This document shows, one piece after another, positions 34,831-43,373 of a stretch of DNA of 64,000 nucleotides. How positions within the stretch are numbered: the stretch's first letter is position 1; each line of letters opens with the position of its first letter. This DNA is from Granulosicoccus sp045110515 (lineage in GTDB: Bacteria > Pseudomonadota > Gammaproteobacteria > Granulosicoccales > Granulosicoccaceae), in NCBI GenBank assembly GCA_045110515.1, contig JBGCGD010000044.1, forward strand, positions 1 through 64,000, read 5' to 3'. The position numbers and the translations under genes were made by a program. Below the pieces are notes generated by a model. That model saw nothing but the letters and a program-made list of their open reading frames with translations, ran no database searches and was not told the DNA's origin.

Positions 34831-36021
34831 CTATAGGCACTGGATTATTCTGTTGGCAGCTTGAACGCAATCATCAAGAGGTGCGACAAGCGCTAGTCTC
34901 AGTCGATTTTGCCCAGGATTCACTGCGTTGTCGGGAGTGGCTCTGGCGAGAAAACTACCGGGCACTGCCCGTACGTTTTGATCTGCTAACAAACGCTGTG
35001 TAAATGTTTGGTCATCGGTGGGTAGCTCTGGCCAGAGATAGAATCCGGCCGGGGGTGTATTCACTGATAACTTTGTATTCAGTATGCTAACTACCGCTGC
35101 ATATTTTTCATCGTAGGCAGCCCTGTTCTGTGTGACATGTTGTTCATCACTCCATGCAGCTGTGCTTGCGCTTTGCACAGCTCCAGACATGGAGCAGCCT
35201 TGGTAAGTTCTATAAGAGGCAAAGTGTTTGATGAGATTTGCATCGCCGGCAACAAAACCTGAGCGCAGTCCGGGTAGGTTCGAACGTTTGGATAAACTGT
35301 GAAAAACCAAACAGCGATCGAACGTCTCTAATCCCATTGCCCACGCTGCTTGAAGAAGGCCGCAAGGTGCACCTGATTCTTTGCGGTATATCTCGCTGTA
35401 GCATTCGTCGCTGACAATGACAAAATCGTGTTTTTGCGATTTTTCAATAAGTGCTTGAAGAGCACTCATTGAATTAACAGCCCCGGTAGGATTGCCCGGT
35501 GTGCAGATATAGATTAACTGAGCATCATCAAATTCTTTGTCTGAAATGGATGCCAGGTTGGCATCAGCATTTTCATCAATGGTATAGAAGTTAGGTTTGC
35601 ATCCGGCTAAAAGGGTTGCGCCTTCATAAATCTGGTAGAAGGGGTTTGGCATCAGTACGCTACCGGCTGACTTGCTGCGGTCTAGAACGCATTGAGCAAT
35701 CGCAAAAAGACCTTCGCGGGTTCCGTTGACCGGGAGTATGTGCTTTTCAGCTAGAGTGCCGGCTTTCTTAAGATCAAAGCGCTGGCGTAACCATTGAGCA
35801 ATGGAGTTTCGCAGTTCATCGGAGCCGCGTGTACTGGGGTATTGCTCCAATGTCTTTAGGGAGTCCGTTAGGGCATCCAAAACAAATTGAGGCGCAGGAT
35901 GTTTGGGCTCACCGACGGACAAAGAGATGGGCGTTTGCGCTGACGGCTCAATCCCCTCGAGCAACGTCCGAAGTTTCTCGAATGGATAGGGCTGTAATAG
36001 ATTTAATTCAGAATTGATCAT
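34831..36021 (-). CDS. dapC: Succinyldiaminopimelate aminotransferase
   Basis: This class I PLP aminotransferase makes N-succinyl-LL-diaminopimelate, using the product of DapD. The PLP lysine lies in VFHSLSKRSNLPGLRSG, and the substrate loop includes TPGNPTGAVNS and SDECYSE. I start at the ATG at 36021 (MINSELNLLQPYPFEKLR), giving 396 residues, the usual size; the frame stays open upstream to 36207 but the extra residues lie over the divergent gene and look non-coding. The dapC-dapD-arsC-like order is common in gammaproteobacteria. Confidence 0.93.
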   Translation of the reverse strand: MINSELNLLQPYPFEKLRTLLEGIEPSAQTPISLSVGEPKHPAPQFVLDALTDSLKTLEQYPSTRGSDELRNSIAQWLRQRFDLKKAGTLAEKHILPVNGTREGLFAIAQCVLDRSKSAGSVLMPNPFYQIYEGATLLAGCKPNFYTIDENADANLASISDKEFDDAQLIYICTPGNPTGAVNSMSALQALIEKSQKHDFVIVSDECYSEIYRKESGAPCGLLQAAWAMGLETFDRCLVFHSLSKRSNLPGLRSGFVAGDANLIKHFASYRTYQGCSMSGAVQSASTAAWSDEQHVTQNRAAYDEKYAAVVSILNTKLSVNTPPAGFYLWPELPTDDQTFTQRLLADQNVRAVPGSFLARATPDNAVNPGQNRLRLALVAPLDDCVQAANRIIQCL

Positions 36022-36063
36022 TCCCAGTATTATACGGGAGAGCCAACCAGGAACGAGCCTGTT

Positions 36064-36600
36064 TTGAAGACTGATTCTGTAATCGAAGCGACTGAGCACT
36101 GGTTGGACAAACTGGTTATTGGTCTGAATTTGTGTCCGTTTGCCCGTGGGCCTCGACTCAAAAACCAGATTCAAATTGTAGTGGCCAAATACTTTGACAC
36201 GGCTCAATGCCTACAAGCCTTTTCAGAAGAGGCGGCGAAACTTGCGAGAGGCGACGAGCAGGCAACAACTCTGTTCGTGCTACCCGAAGGTTATGAGGAT
36301 TTTGACGATTATCTTGACCTTCTGGCATTGTCCGAGGCTTTGCTTGATGACTTGGGGTTTACTGGAAGCCTGCAGATAGCCAGTTTCCACCCCGACTATC
36401 AATTTGACGGGACATCCCTGTCAGATGTCAGCAACTGGACGAACAGGGCTCCTTTTCCCATATTGCACTTACTGCAGGAGGAGAGCGTCAGTAAAGCCGT
36501 TGATGCGCATTCAGACCCGGAATCTATCCCCGAAAGCAATATCCGTGCGTTGGAGACATTGGGTTTGAGCGGCGTGTTGAAGCTGCTGGAGCGAGCCTAG
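36064..36600 (+). CDS. DUF1415-family protein
   Basis: The 178-residue soluble protein begins with a TTG and shows the family pattern: ATEHWLDKLVIGLNLCPFA at the N-terminus, then LFVLPEGYEDFDDYLDLL and ASFHPDYQFDG, NRAPFPILHLLQEESV. The conserved Cys and the HPDYQF segment suggest a ligand or metal site, but no function is known. It is divergent from dapC across 42 bases. Confidence 0.85.
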   Translation: MKTDSVIEATEHWLDKLVIGLNLCPFARGPRLKNQIQIVVAKYFDTAQCLQAFSEEAAKLARGDEQATTLFVLPEGYEDFDDYLDLLALSEALLDDLGFTGSLQIASFHPDYQFDGTSLSDVSNWTNRAPFPILHLLQEESVSKAVDAHSDPESIPESNIRALETLGLSGVLKLLERA

Positions 36601-36853
36601 TCTGAGACAGGGTTTTAAAACAAACAGCATGGTGCGCTCGACATGATAGACAAATGGGACTCTGTGTGCCACTGCCTCAGAATCTGCAGCCAAATAAACG
36701 CTACGAATCTAAAAAAGCGCATTCCCCTATTGGCAGAGGCTATGCGATAGGTGCAGGCTGCTTGTGTGATTGGTTGTAATTGATCTGGTTGAACCTTCGG
36801 AACTTTTCAGTCGATCTAAAGCCGACAAAGAGTTCTGAAGGTCGACTGCCAAC

Positions 36854-37738
36854 CTAACTTAAATGCTGTTTAAAAAACTCAACGGTTCTGGTCTCTGAAA
36901 GCTCAGCAGCTTCTTTATTAAAGCGGGGAGTCGAGTTGTTGTGAAATCCGTGTCGAGTTCCCGCGTACAAATGGCGTTCGTAAGTCTTACCGTTTTCTTT
37001 CAGAGCGGTTTCAAAATCTGGCCACATGGCATTGATGCGTTTGTCGTCTTCGGCAGATTGCACCATGAGGGGAGCTGTGACTTTAGCCACATCTTCGGCC
37101 TTTAACGCAGCGCCGTAATACGGAACCGCTGCATGGAGATCATCGCCCATTTCTGCCGCAAGAAAGTTGGTAGTGCCGCCACCCCAGCAAAAACCGACAG
37201 ATCCTAGTTTGCCGGTCGATAGTTCATGCGATTGCACGAATTTGGCGCTGTTGAGCATGTCTGTTTTCAGTTTCGCCTGATCGAGGCTTTTTTGCAAAAT
37301 TTTGCCATCGTCGTCATTACCCGGATAACCGCCTACTGGGGATAGACCGTCGGGTGCCAATGCCAGAAAACCCATGGTCGCGAACCGTCTAGCGACGTCT
37401 TCAATGTATGGATTAAGGCCGCGGTTTTCATGAATAACAATGACAGCCGGGTGGGGGCCTGCTGCCGTGGGTTGAACCAGATAGCCGCGCATCTCACCGG
37501 AGGTTCCACCGGGTGAGGCATAGTCAAGATACGTTGCTTTGATACGCTCGTCTGTGAATGAGATTGTTTGTGCCTGTGCGTATCGCGGCAACAATGACTG
37601 AGCCATTGCCAGTCCGGACACGCCAGCAATGGTTATCGCACTGGCTTTTTGTAGAAAGTCGCGTCGCGTCATTCCGCTATGACAGTATTCGTCGTATAGG
37701 TCGTAAATTCTTTGATCAATGTGGTTTAAGTCAGACAT
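36854..37738 (-). CDS. Tat-exported dienelactone hydrolase-family protein
   Basis: The 294-residue protein starts with about 22 residues and then a twin-arginine signal (MTRRDFLQKASAITIAGVSG), so it is exported folded. The mature part is an alpha/beta hydrolase of the dienelactone hydrolase type: oxyanion-side HENRGLNPYIEDVARR, nucleophile in GSVGFCWGGG (Cys), acid in SAEDDKRIN and His in AGTRHGFHN. The Cys nucleophile is typical of this family. It may hydrolyse lactones or esters in the periplasm. It is divergent from hflK. Confidence 0.9.
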   Translation of the reverse strand: MSDLNHIDQRIYDLYDEYCHSGMTRRDFLQKASAITIAGVSGLAMAQSLLPRYAQAQTISFTDERIKATYLDYASPGGTSGEMRGYLVQPTAAGPHPAVIVIHENRGLNPYIEDVARRFATMGFLALAPDGLSPVGGYPGNDDDGKILQKSLDQAKLKTDMLNSAKFVQSHELSTGKLGSVGFCWGGGTTNFLAAEMGDDLHAAVPYYGAALKAEDVAKVTAPLMVQSAEDDKRINAMWPDFETALKENGKTYERHLYAGTRHGFHNNSTPRFNKEAAELSETRTVEFFKQHLS

Positions 37739-37893
37739 CTTTAGTTTCTTATATTGCTGAGACCAAGTTCAGCATACAACAGGTATGCATCAAAGCCCTA
37801 TGACAACAAATTTTGGTAGTAATTTGCCGGCTGTTATTTGTGCAAATTCGCGATGCCCAACTATTCTCTTATATGGGTCTATGGGATATACGA

Positions 37894-38967
37894 ATGTCAG
37901 GAAACAATCCGCTCGACGATTTATTGCGTCAGTTAAAAAGCGCGCGTGCAACACCCAACGAAAAAAGCAATGGAGCTGCGGGGGGCAATGTCACTGAAGG
38001 TTCTTTCGGAAAAGGTGGCGGCTCGGGCGTGGCTGGTTTTTTGGGTAGTTTCGGACTATTGCTGCTCGCTGGCATCGTCTACCTAGGGTATACCGCCTAC
38101 TACACCATACCGAGTGACTCTGTAGGAATTGTTCAAAGGTTCGGTAAGTATGTTTCTGAACAAGATCCGGGTTTACATTTTAAGCTTCCTCTGGGGATCG
38201 ATAAAGTCACCATCTTGCCTGTAAAAAGGCAGCTGAAACAAGAGTTTGGCTTCGCAACGGCGGGGGCTAGCAATAGTAGTCAAAGCCGTCCAGATCTCTC
38301 TCAACAGAGTCAAATGGTGACGGGGGATCTCAATGCAGCACTGGTTGAATGGGTGGTGCAGTACCGTATTGCTGAGCCACAAAAATACTTGTTTGATGTT
38401 CGTAACCCTGGTGAAACACTTCGAGATCTTTCCGAGTCAGTGATGCGCGTAGTCGTCGGAGATCGCTCGGTGGACGAGGTCATTACTATCGGCCGACAAG
38501 AAATTGAAACCGTTGCGCTTGCCGATATGCAGTCACTGGTCGCGAAGTACGAAATTGGCGTTAGCATTGATCAAGTACAGTTAAAAAACATTAATCCTCC
38601 TCGCCCTGTACAAGAGTCCTTTAATGAGGTGAATCAGGCGCAGCAAGAGAAAGAAAGTTTGATTAACGCTGCCCGCCGTGAATACAACAAAGTGATCCCA
38701 CTGGCTGAAGGTGAAAAGGATCAGCGTATCAGAGCAGCTGATGGATACCGCCTGCAAAGAGTCAACGAGGCTGAGGGTGATGCCGCAAGGTTTAACGCGA
38801 TATTGACGGAATACAGCAAAGCGCCGGACGTGACGCGAAGGCGGATTTATATAGAGACACTGCAGGAAGTCCTGCCGGGTTTAGACAACAAAATAATTAT
38901 GGATGAAAATTCTCAACAGATGCTTCCGTTAATGCACCTTAATGGCGCCTCGGGAGCACTGCGATGA
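37894..38967 (+). CDS. hflK: FtsH protease modulator HflK
   Basis: HflK is an SPFH/band-7 membrane protein that with HflC forms a large cage around FtsH. It has an N-terminal Asn/Gly-rich cytoplasmic part (MSGNNPLDDLLRQLK at the chosen ATG), one membrane helix (FGLLLLAGIVYLGYTAYY), the band-7 domain (GIVQRFGKYVSEQDPGLHFKL) and a long coiled coil. The frame is open upstream to 37813, but homology supports 37894. It overlaps hflC by an ATGA. The usual upstream hfq-hflX genes are not here. Confidence 0.94.
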   Translation: MSGNNPLDDLLRQLKSARATPNEKSNGAAGGNVTEGSFGKGGGSGVAGFLGSFGLLLLAGIVYLGYTAYYTIPSDSVGIVQRFGKYVSEQDPGLHFKLPLGIDKVTILPVKRQLKQEFGFATAGASNSSQSRPDLSQQSQMVTGDLNAALVEWVVQYRIAEPQKYLFDVRNPGETLRDLSESVMRVVVGDRSVDEVITIGRQEIETVALADMQSLVAKYEIGVSIDQVQLKNINPPRPVQESFNEVNQAQQEKESLINAARREYNKVIPLAEGEKDQRIRAADGYRLQRVNEAEGDAARFNAILTEYSKAPDVTRRRIYIETLQEVLPGLDNKIIMDENSQQMLPLMHLNGASGALR

Positions 38968-39938
38968 AAATTACAAGCATCCTACTGGGTATAGTCGCTG
39001 CAGCTGTATTAATGGTTGTTTCAGGCGCTTTGTATACGGTTGATGAAACTGAACAAGTCATCATCACTCAGTTCGGTAAGCCCGTTGGTGAGCCTAAAAC
39101 AGAAGCGGGGCTTAAGTTCAAAACCCCGTTCATTCAAGAAGTTAACCCCATCGACAAAAGAATTCTGGAGTGGGATGGTTCGCCAAGCAACATGCCCACG
39201 AAAGACAAACTTTACATAGCTGTCGATCTCTTTGCGCGATGGAAAATCACTGACCCGCTGCAGTATTTTCTTCGTTTGAGAGATGAGCGAAGTGCGCAGT
39301 CACGATTAGACGATATTCTGGGGAGTGAGACGCGAAATGCTGTTGCAAAACACGAACTCATTGAGCTGGTGCGTACCACTAAAGATCGTATTCCCCTCAG
39401 AGATGTGTCACTGTCAGATTCAGACCAAAGTACTTTGGGCGGGCTAGTACCTATCAGCAAAGGTCGGGCATTGGTCGAGGATGAAATTTTTGCAGCGGCT
39501 GCACCGAAAGTTCAAGTGTTCGGCATTGAGCTTCTCGATATTCGCTTTAAGCGAATCAATTACAACGAAAGTGTCAGACCCAAAATTTACGAACGCATGA
39601 TCAGTGAGCGACGACAAATTGCTGAGCGATTCCGGTCTGAGGGTAACGGGGAGGCGGCTAGAATCAACGGTAATCGTGAGCGTGAATTGAAGAGAATTCA
39701 GTCCGAGGCTTACCGGGAAGTTGAGGAGATTAGAGGGGATGCAGATGCAAAGGCCACTGAAATTTATGCGGCAGCGTATAATCAGACCCCGGAAGCGGCC
39801 GACTTCTATGAATTTCAGAAAACCATGGATATGTACAAATCGGTCATGAAGGATAATTCCACGCTGATTATGTCCACCACCAGCGAGGCCTTCGAGTATT
39901 TGAAGTCAATGAATCCAACTGGAGAGAATAAGCCATGA
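38964..39938 (+). CDS. hflC: FtsH protease modulator HflC
   Basis: The 324-residue partner of HflK has an N-terminal membrane anchor (ILLGIVAAAVLMVVSGALY), the band-7 domain starting ETEQVIITQFGKPVGE, then GLKFKTPFIQEV and the C-terminal coiled coil RFRSEGNGEAARI. Its start overlaps the hflK stop and its stop overlaps the following small gene in an ATGA, so all three are probably translated together. Confidence 0.95.
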   Translation: MKITSILLGIVAAAVLMVVSGALYTVDETEQVIITQFGKPVGEPKTEAGLKFKTPFIQEVNPIDKRILEWDGSPSNMPTKDKLYIAVDLFARWKITDPLQYFLRLRDERSAQSRLDDILGSETRNAVAKHELIELVRTTKDRIPLRDVSLSDSDQSTLGGLVPISKGRALVEDEIFAAAAPKVQVFGIELLDIRFKRINYNESVRPKIYERMISERRQIAERFRSEGNGEAARINGNRERELKRIQSEAYREVEEIRGDADAKATEIYAAAYNQTPEAADFYEFQKTMDMYKSVMKDNSTLIMSTTSEAFEYLKSMNPTGENKP

Positions 39939-40249
39939 CTGATTACGCTGCCGATGTAGCTAAATTCGTAGATTCGCCCGATCAAACAAGTGTCGACAAC
40001 ATCGTTAAGTACTGTGGTATCGCTTTACGGAGCAGTAAAGACGCTGCATTGGTTTCAAGTTCCGACAAAGCGGAGCTTAACCGTGTTCGTGACGGCTTCG
40101 CCAAGAAAAAGCTAGAGCTCGATGCCGACGCTGCAGAAGCGGGTATTGCCAAAGTATGCGAGCAAATGAAGGGCGTGAAGCAGAAAAGCCGAGTGACTTT
40201 TTATTACCTACTGGCGCAGGCAACCAACACGATGGACAAAATTTCTTAG
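39935..40249 (+). CDS. DUF2853-family small protein
   Basis: The 104-residue helical, soluble protein ends with TFYYLLAQATNTM and has the middle stretch LNRVRDGFAKKKLEL, the pattern of DUF2853 proteins of unknown function. It overlaps hflC by four bases (ATGA), so it is translationally coupled to the HflKC complex here. Its stop overlaps that of the convergent acyltransferase gene. A link with FtsH control is inference from coupling only. Confidence 0.8.
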   Translation: MTDYAADVAKFVDSPDQTSVDNIVKYCGIALRSSKDAALVSSSDKAELNRVRDGFAKKKLELDADAAEAGIAKVCEQMKGVKQKSRVTFYYLLAQATNTMDKIS

Positions 40250-41649
40250 TCGTCCAGTAAATGGGCAATTGAGTTTGAGTAGTATCTCAATAGGGTGTGT
40301 TCTTCCGGTCGTGCCGAGAACACGCCCTCATTGTCTTCCAGAATGTTTCTAAGCGTAAGCATTCGAACACCGACATCTACTGCGTAGTTGTAGTCACTTC
40401 TGGGGATGTAGGCACGGTGACCTCGCTGCTCTAAATCGTTCAGCAACTCGAGTACCGCGGCTTTGAGCTCAAGGCTACTGTAAGTTGCAGTCGTATCTTT
40501 GGAAAATAGTGTCGTTACCAGGGCGACCGGCAATATGGGCGTAATATTCCCGATGCGTTGCATAAGATCAGTGGCCAAGGGGGCGATGTCGCTCATCTGA
40601 TTGGCTTGAATGTCCCTATCTTTCATCCATTCGCGCAGAGACACTGGAGCACCGAAATTGACGCAGGCATAGCCGTTTCGGTAGCGTTTCCCAAGCAGGG
40701 TTTGCCATAGGGACTTTGCAAAATATTGCGTAAAAATGGCGGTTGACGCGATGAGCCCCCGTTTGGGACGTTTTTCAGCAGCGCGAAGTAGCGTTCGATC
40801 TTCAATCACTCTGTCGTAATTAATGCCAACAGGGATGAACACGATATCGCGGACTCCGTTGGGGTCGAAATTTCGGGTTATATAGCCGAGTAAACCGAGC
40901 TTAGCCGGAGCCAGCTTGCCGTCTCGGCTCAATCGCCCCTCGGGGAATACGGCCTGCGGCACACCGCCTTCTGCGGCCATCTGCACGTAGCACTCCAACA
41001 CGCGCCTATATAAAGGATCTCCTGAATCGCGACGCACAAAATAACCGCCCATGGCGCGGATAAGTTGTTGCAACGGCCAGACGCGTGCCCATTCTCCCAC
41101 TGCGTAAGACAGGGCAGTTCTCTCGGCCGCCAGATACGTGGCGATGATGTAGTCCATATTGCTGCGATGATTCATCAAAAATACAACGCTTGATTCTGGA
41201 CCGAGCTTTTTCAATGCCGCATCATCGGCAAAGCCGAGCCTAACCCGGTAGAGCGCGTGGACCAAACGGCGGGCCACCCAATAAGCGGCTTTAAAATAAA
41301 CCAAGGCGTTGAAGGCCGGTACGATTTCCCGCGCATAAACACCGACTTTTTTCATCAGCACTTCACGCGGTTCGTTGAGCTCTATGGCAAGCTCGTCGAC
41401 CAGTTCAATAACCCTAGGGTGGTAAATCAAGCGATCGACGAGCACAGTTCTCTGTGTCAGCTTGAAAGAGGGGATCCTCAAAGCCAGTCGATTATTGACT
41501 TCATCGATGAGATTATTGGCGCGGCGCCTGATGACCCATCGGGCCGAGGGCAGCAGAAAATGTTGCAGTAGCCAAAGTGAGGCAAAGAAAAGCCCTGACA
41601 GAAATAGCCACAGCGGTATTTCGACGTTTGAACTCACGCTCCTTTCCAT
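40246..41649 (-). CDS. PlsB/PlsC-like glycerolipid acyltransferase
   Basis: The protein (about 467 residues from the ATG at 41649, MERSVSSNVEIPLW) has an N-terminal membrane helix and an acyltransferase core with the catalytic NHRSNMD (His-x4-Asp), then GGYFVRRDSGD and FPEGRLSRDGKL. This is the glycerol-phosphate acyltransferase fold. It is shorter than PlsB (about 800 residues) and longer than PlsC, so it may be an alternative acyltransferase of phospholipid or neutral-lipid synthesis. An upstream frame to 41766 overlaps pgi and was not used. Confidence 0.83.
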   Translation of the reverse strand: MERSVSSNVEIPLWLFLSGLFFASLWLLQHFLLPSARWVIRRRANNLIDEVNNRLALRIPSFKLTQRTVLVDRLIYHPRVIELVDELAIELNEPREVLMKKVGVYAREIVPAFNALVYFKAAYWVARRLVHALYRVRLGFADDAALKKLGPESSVVFLMNHRSNMDYIIATYLAAERTALSYAVGEWARVWPLQQLIRAMGGYFVRRDSGDPLYRRVLECYVQMAAEGGVPQAVFPEGRLSRDGKLAPAKLGLLGYITRNFDPNGVRDIVFIPVGINYDRVIEDRTLLRAAEKRPKRGLIASTAIFTQYFAKSLWQTLLGKRYRNGYACVNFGAPVSLREWMKDRDIQANQMSDIAPLATDLMQRIGNITPILPVALVTTLFSKDTTATYSSLELKAAVLELLNDLEQRGHRAYIPRSDYNYAVDVGVRMLTLRNILEDNEGVFSARPEEHTLLRYYSNSIAHLLDD

Positions 41650-41718
41650 CAGTGCCTGTGTCTGAAGAGTATACTGTGTACCCCTAAAGTCTGTTGACTG
41701 ATAATCGCCCCGGAAACC

Positions 41719-43371
41719 ATGACTCATCCTGTTGATCTTGACGCTTGGAAAACACTGGCAGCCCATTATGATGATGTGAAGTCCACATCGCTGCGCGAAC
41801 TGTTTGAATCTGATGATGCGCGTTTCGAAAAATTTCAGTTAAATGCTGCCGGGATTTTTCTGGACTACTCAAAGAATCATGTCACCGATGACACTCTGGC
41901 TAATTTGCTTCGATTGGCAGAAAACTCCGATGTGAAAACGCGCCTGCAGAGTATGTTCGACGGGGAATTGGTCAACCCCACTGAGGGCAGGCCGGCGTTG
42001 CACACCGCGCTTAGAAATCGCAGCAACACTCCTGTCATGGTGGCTGGCGAAGACGTCATGCCGAGAGTCAACGACGTGTTGGCAAGGCTGAGGGTTTTCA
42101 CCGATTCTGTGCGCAGCGGAGACTGGAAGGGCTACACCGGAAAAGCCATCACCGACGTCGTCAATATTGGTATCGGCGGTTCAGATTTGGGGCCTCTAAT
42201 GGCGGTTGAAGCACTCGCCCCATTTGCTCATGAACGTCTCAACTTGCATTTTGTGAGTAACGTGGATGGGTCTCACATGGTATCAACGCTTAAGAAGGTT
42301 GATCCGGACACAACCCTTTTCATTGTGGCTTCAAAGACCTTCACCACACAGGAGACATTGACCAACGCTCACTCAGCACGTGATTGGTTTCTGGACAGTT
42401 CAGCTACCGAGAGTGACGTGTCTAAGCACTTCGTTGCCTTATCGACGAATAAAGAAGCAGTCTCGGAATTTGGCATAAATGTCGACAATATGTTCGGCTT
42501 CTGGGATTGGGTGGGTGGCCGCTACTCGCTTTGGTCTTCCATCGGTATGCCGCTTATGTTGTCCATCGGCATGGATCGGTTTGAGCAGTTTTTACAAGGT
42601 GCTCACGATATGGATGTTCATACCCGGACAGCACCCTTGTCTGAAAATATGCCGGTAATTTTGGCCCTGCTTACGGTCTGGTATAACAACTTCTGGTCGG
42701 CGCACAGTCATTTGATAGCCCCGTACGATCAATACCTGCATCGTTTTCCTGCGTATCTGCAGCAATTAACGATGGAGAGTAACGGCAAATCTGTACATAT
42801 TGATGGCACTCCCATCAGTTGCTCTACCGGGCCGGTTGTTTGGGGAGAGCCTGGCACCAACGGTCAGCACGCCTATTTCCAGCTGGTACATCAGGGAACT
42901 CACATCATCCCCACTGATTTCATCATGGCACTACAGAGCCTAAACCCGCTGGGTATTCATCATGAGTTGCTCATGGCCAACTGCTTTGCTCAATCTGAAG
43001 CGCTCATGATGGGTAAAACCAAAGAAGAGCTTAAGGCTGAAATGCAAAAAGCTGGCGCTAGCGATGCCGAAATTGAACGTTTATCCGGTCATCGCAGTTT
43101 TGCGGGGAACCGTCCAAGCAATACGCTTCTGGTTCAACAGTTAACCCCTCAGGCGCTAGGCGCGCTCATCGCTCTATATGAAAACAAGGTCTTTGTTGAG
43201 GCGGCAATATGGGATATTAACCCCTTCGACCAATGGGGCGTTGAACTTGGAAAACAACTCGCCAAATCGATCCATCAGGAGATGGAATTGGCGGCTACGG
43301 TAACGTCGCACGATTCATCTACCAATGGCTTGATCAACAAAGCCTTAAAACTAAATAACTTGCTTGCCTAA
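41719..43371 (+). CDS. pgi: Glucose-6-phosphate isomerase
   Basis: Pgi interconverts glucose-6-phosphate and fructose-6-phosphate. The 550-residue protein contains the family signatures VNIGIGGSDLGPLMA, FIVASKTFTTQET and the catalytic segments QLTMESNGK and GTHIIPTDF. The stop lies two bases before parC, so the two are co-transcribed; this partnership is not one I know as common. The isomerase supplies the hexose-phosphate pool used for sugar nucleotides elsewhere in the window. Confidence 0.97.
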   Translation: MTHPVDLDAWKTLAAHYDDVKSTSLRELFESDDARFEKFQLNAAGIFLDYSKNHVTDDTLANLLRLAENSDVKTRLQSMFDGELVNPTEGRPALHTALRNRSNTPVMVAGEDVMPRVNDVLARLRVFTDSVRSGDWKGYTGKAITDVVNIGIGGSDLGPLMAVEALAPFAHERLNLHFVSNVDGSHMVSTLKKVDPDTTLFIVASKTFTTQETLTNAHSARDWFLDSSATESDVSKHFVALSTNKEAVSEFGINVDNMFGFWDWVGGRYSLWSSIGMPLMLSIGMDRFEQFLQGAHDMDVHTRTAPLSENMPVILALLTVWYNNFWSAHSHLIAPYDQYLHRFPAYLQQLTMESNGKSVHIDGTPISCSTGPVVWGEPGTNGQHAYFQLVHQGTHIIPTDFIMALQSLNPLGIHHELLMANCFAQSEALMMGKTKEELKAEMQKAGASDAEIERLSGHRSFAGNRPSNTLLVQQLTPQALGALIALYENKVFVEAAIWDINPFDQWGVELGKQLAKSIHQEMELAATVTSHDSSTNGLINKALKLNNLLA

Positions 43372-43373
43372 CG

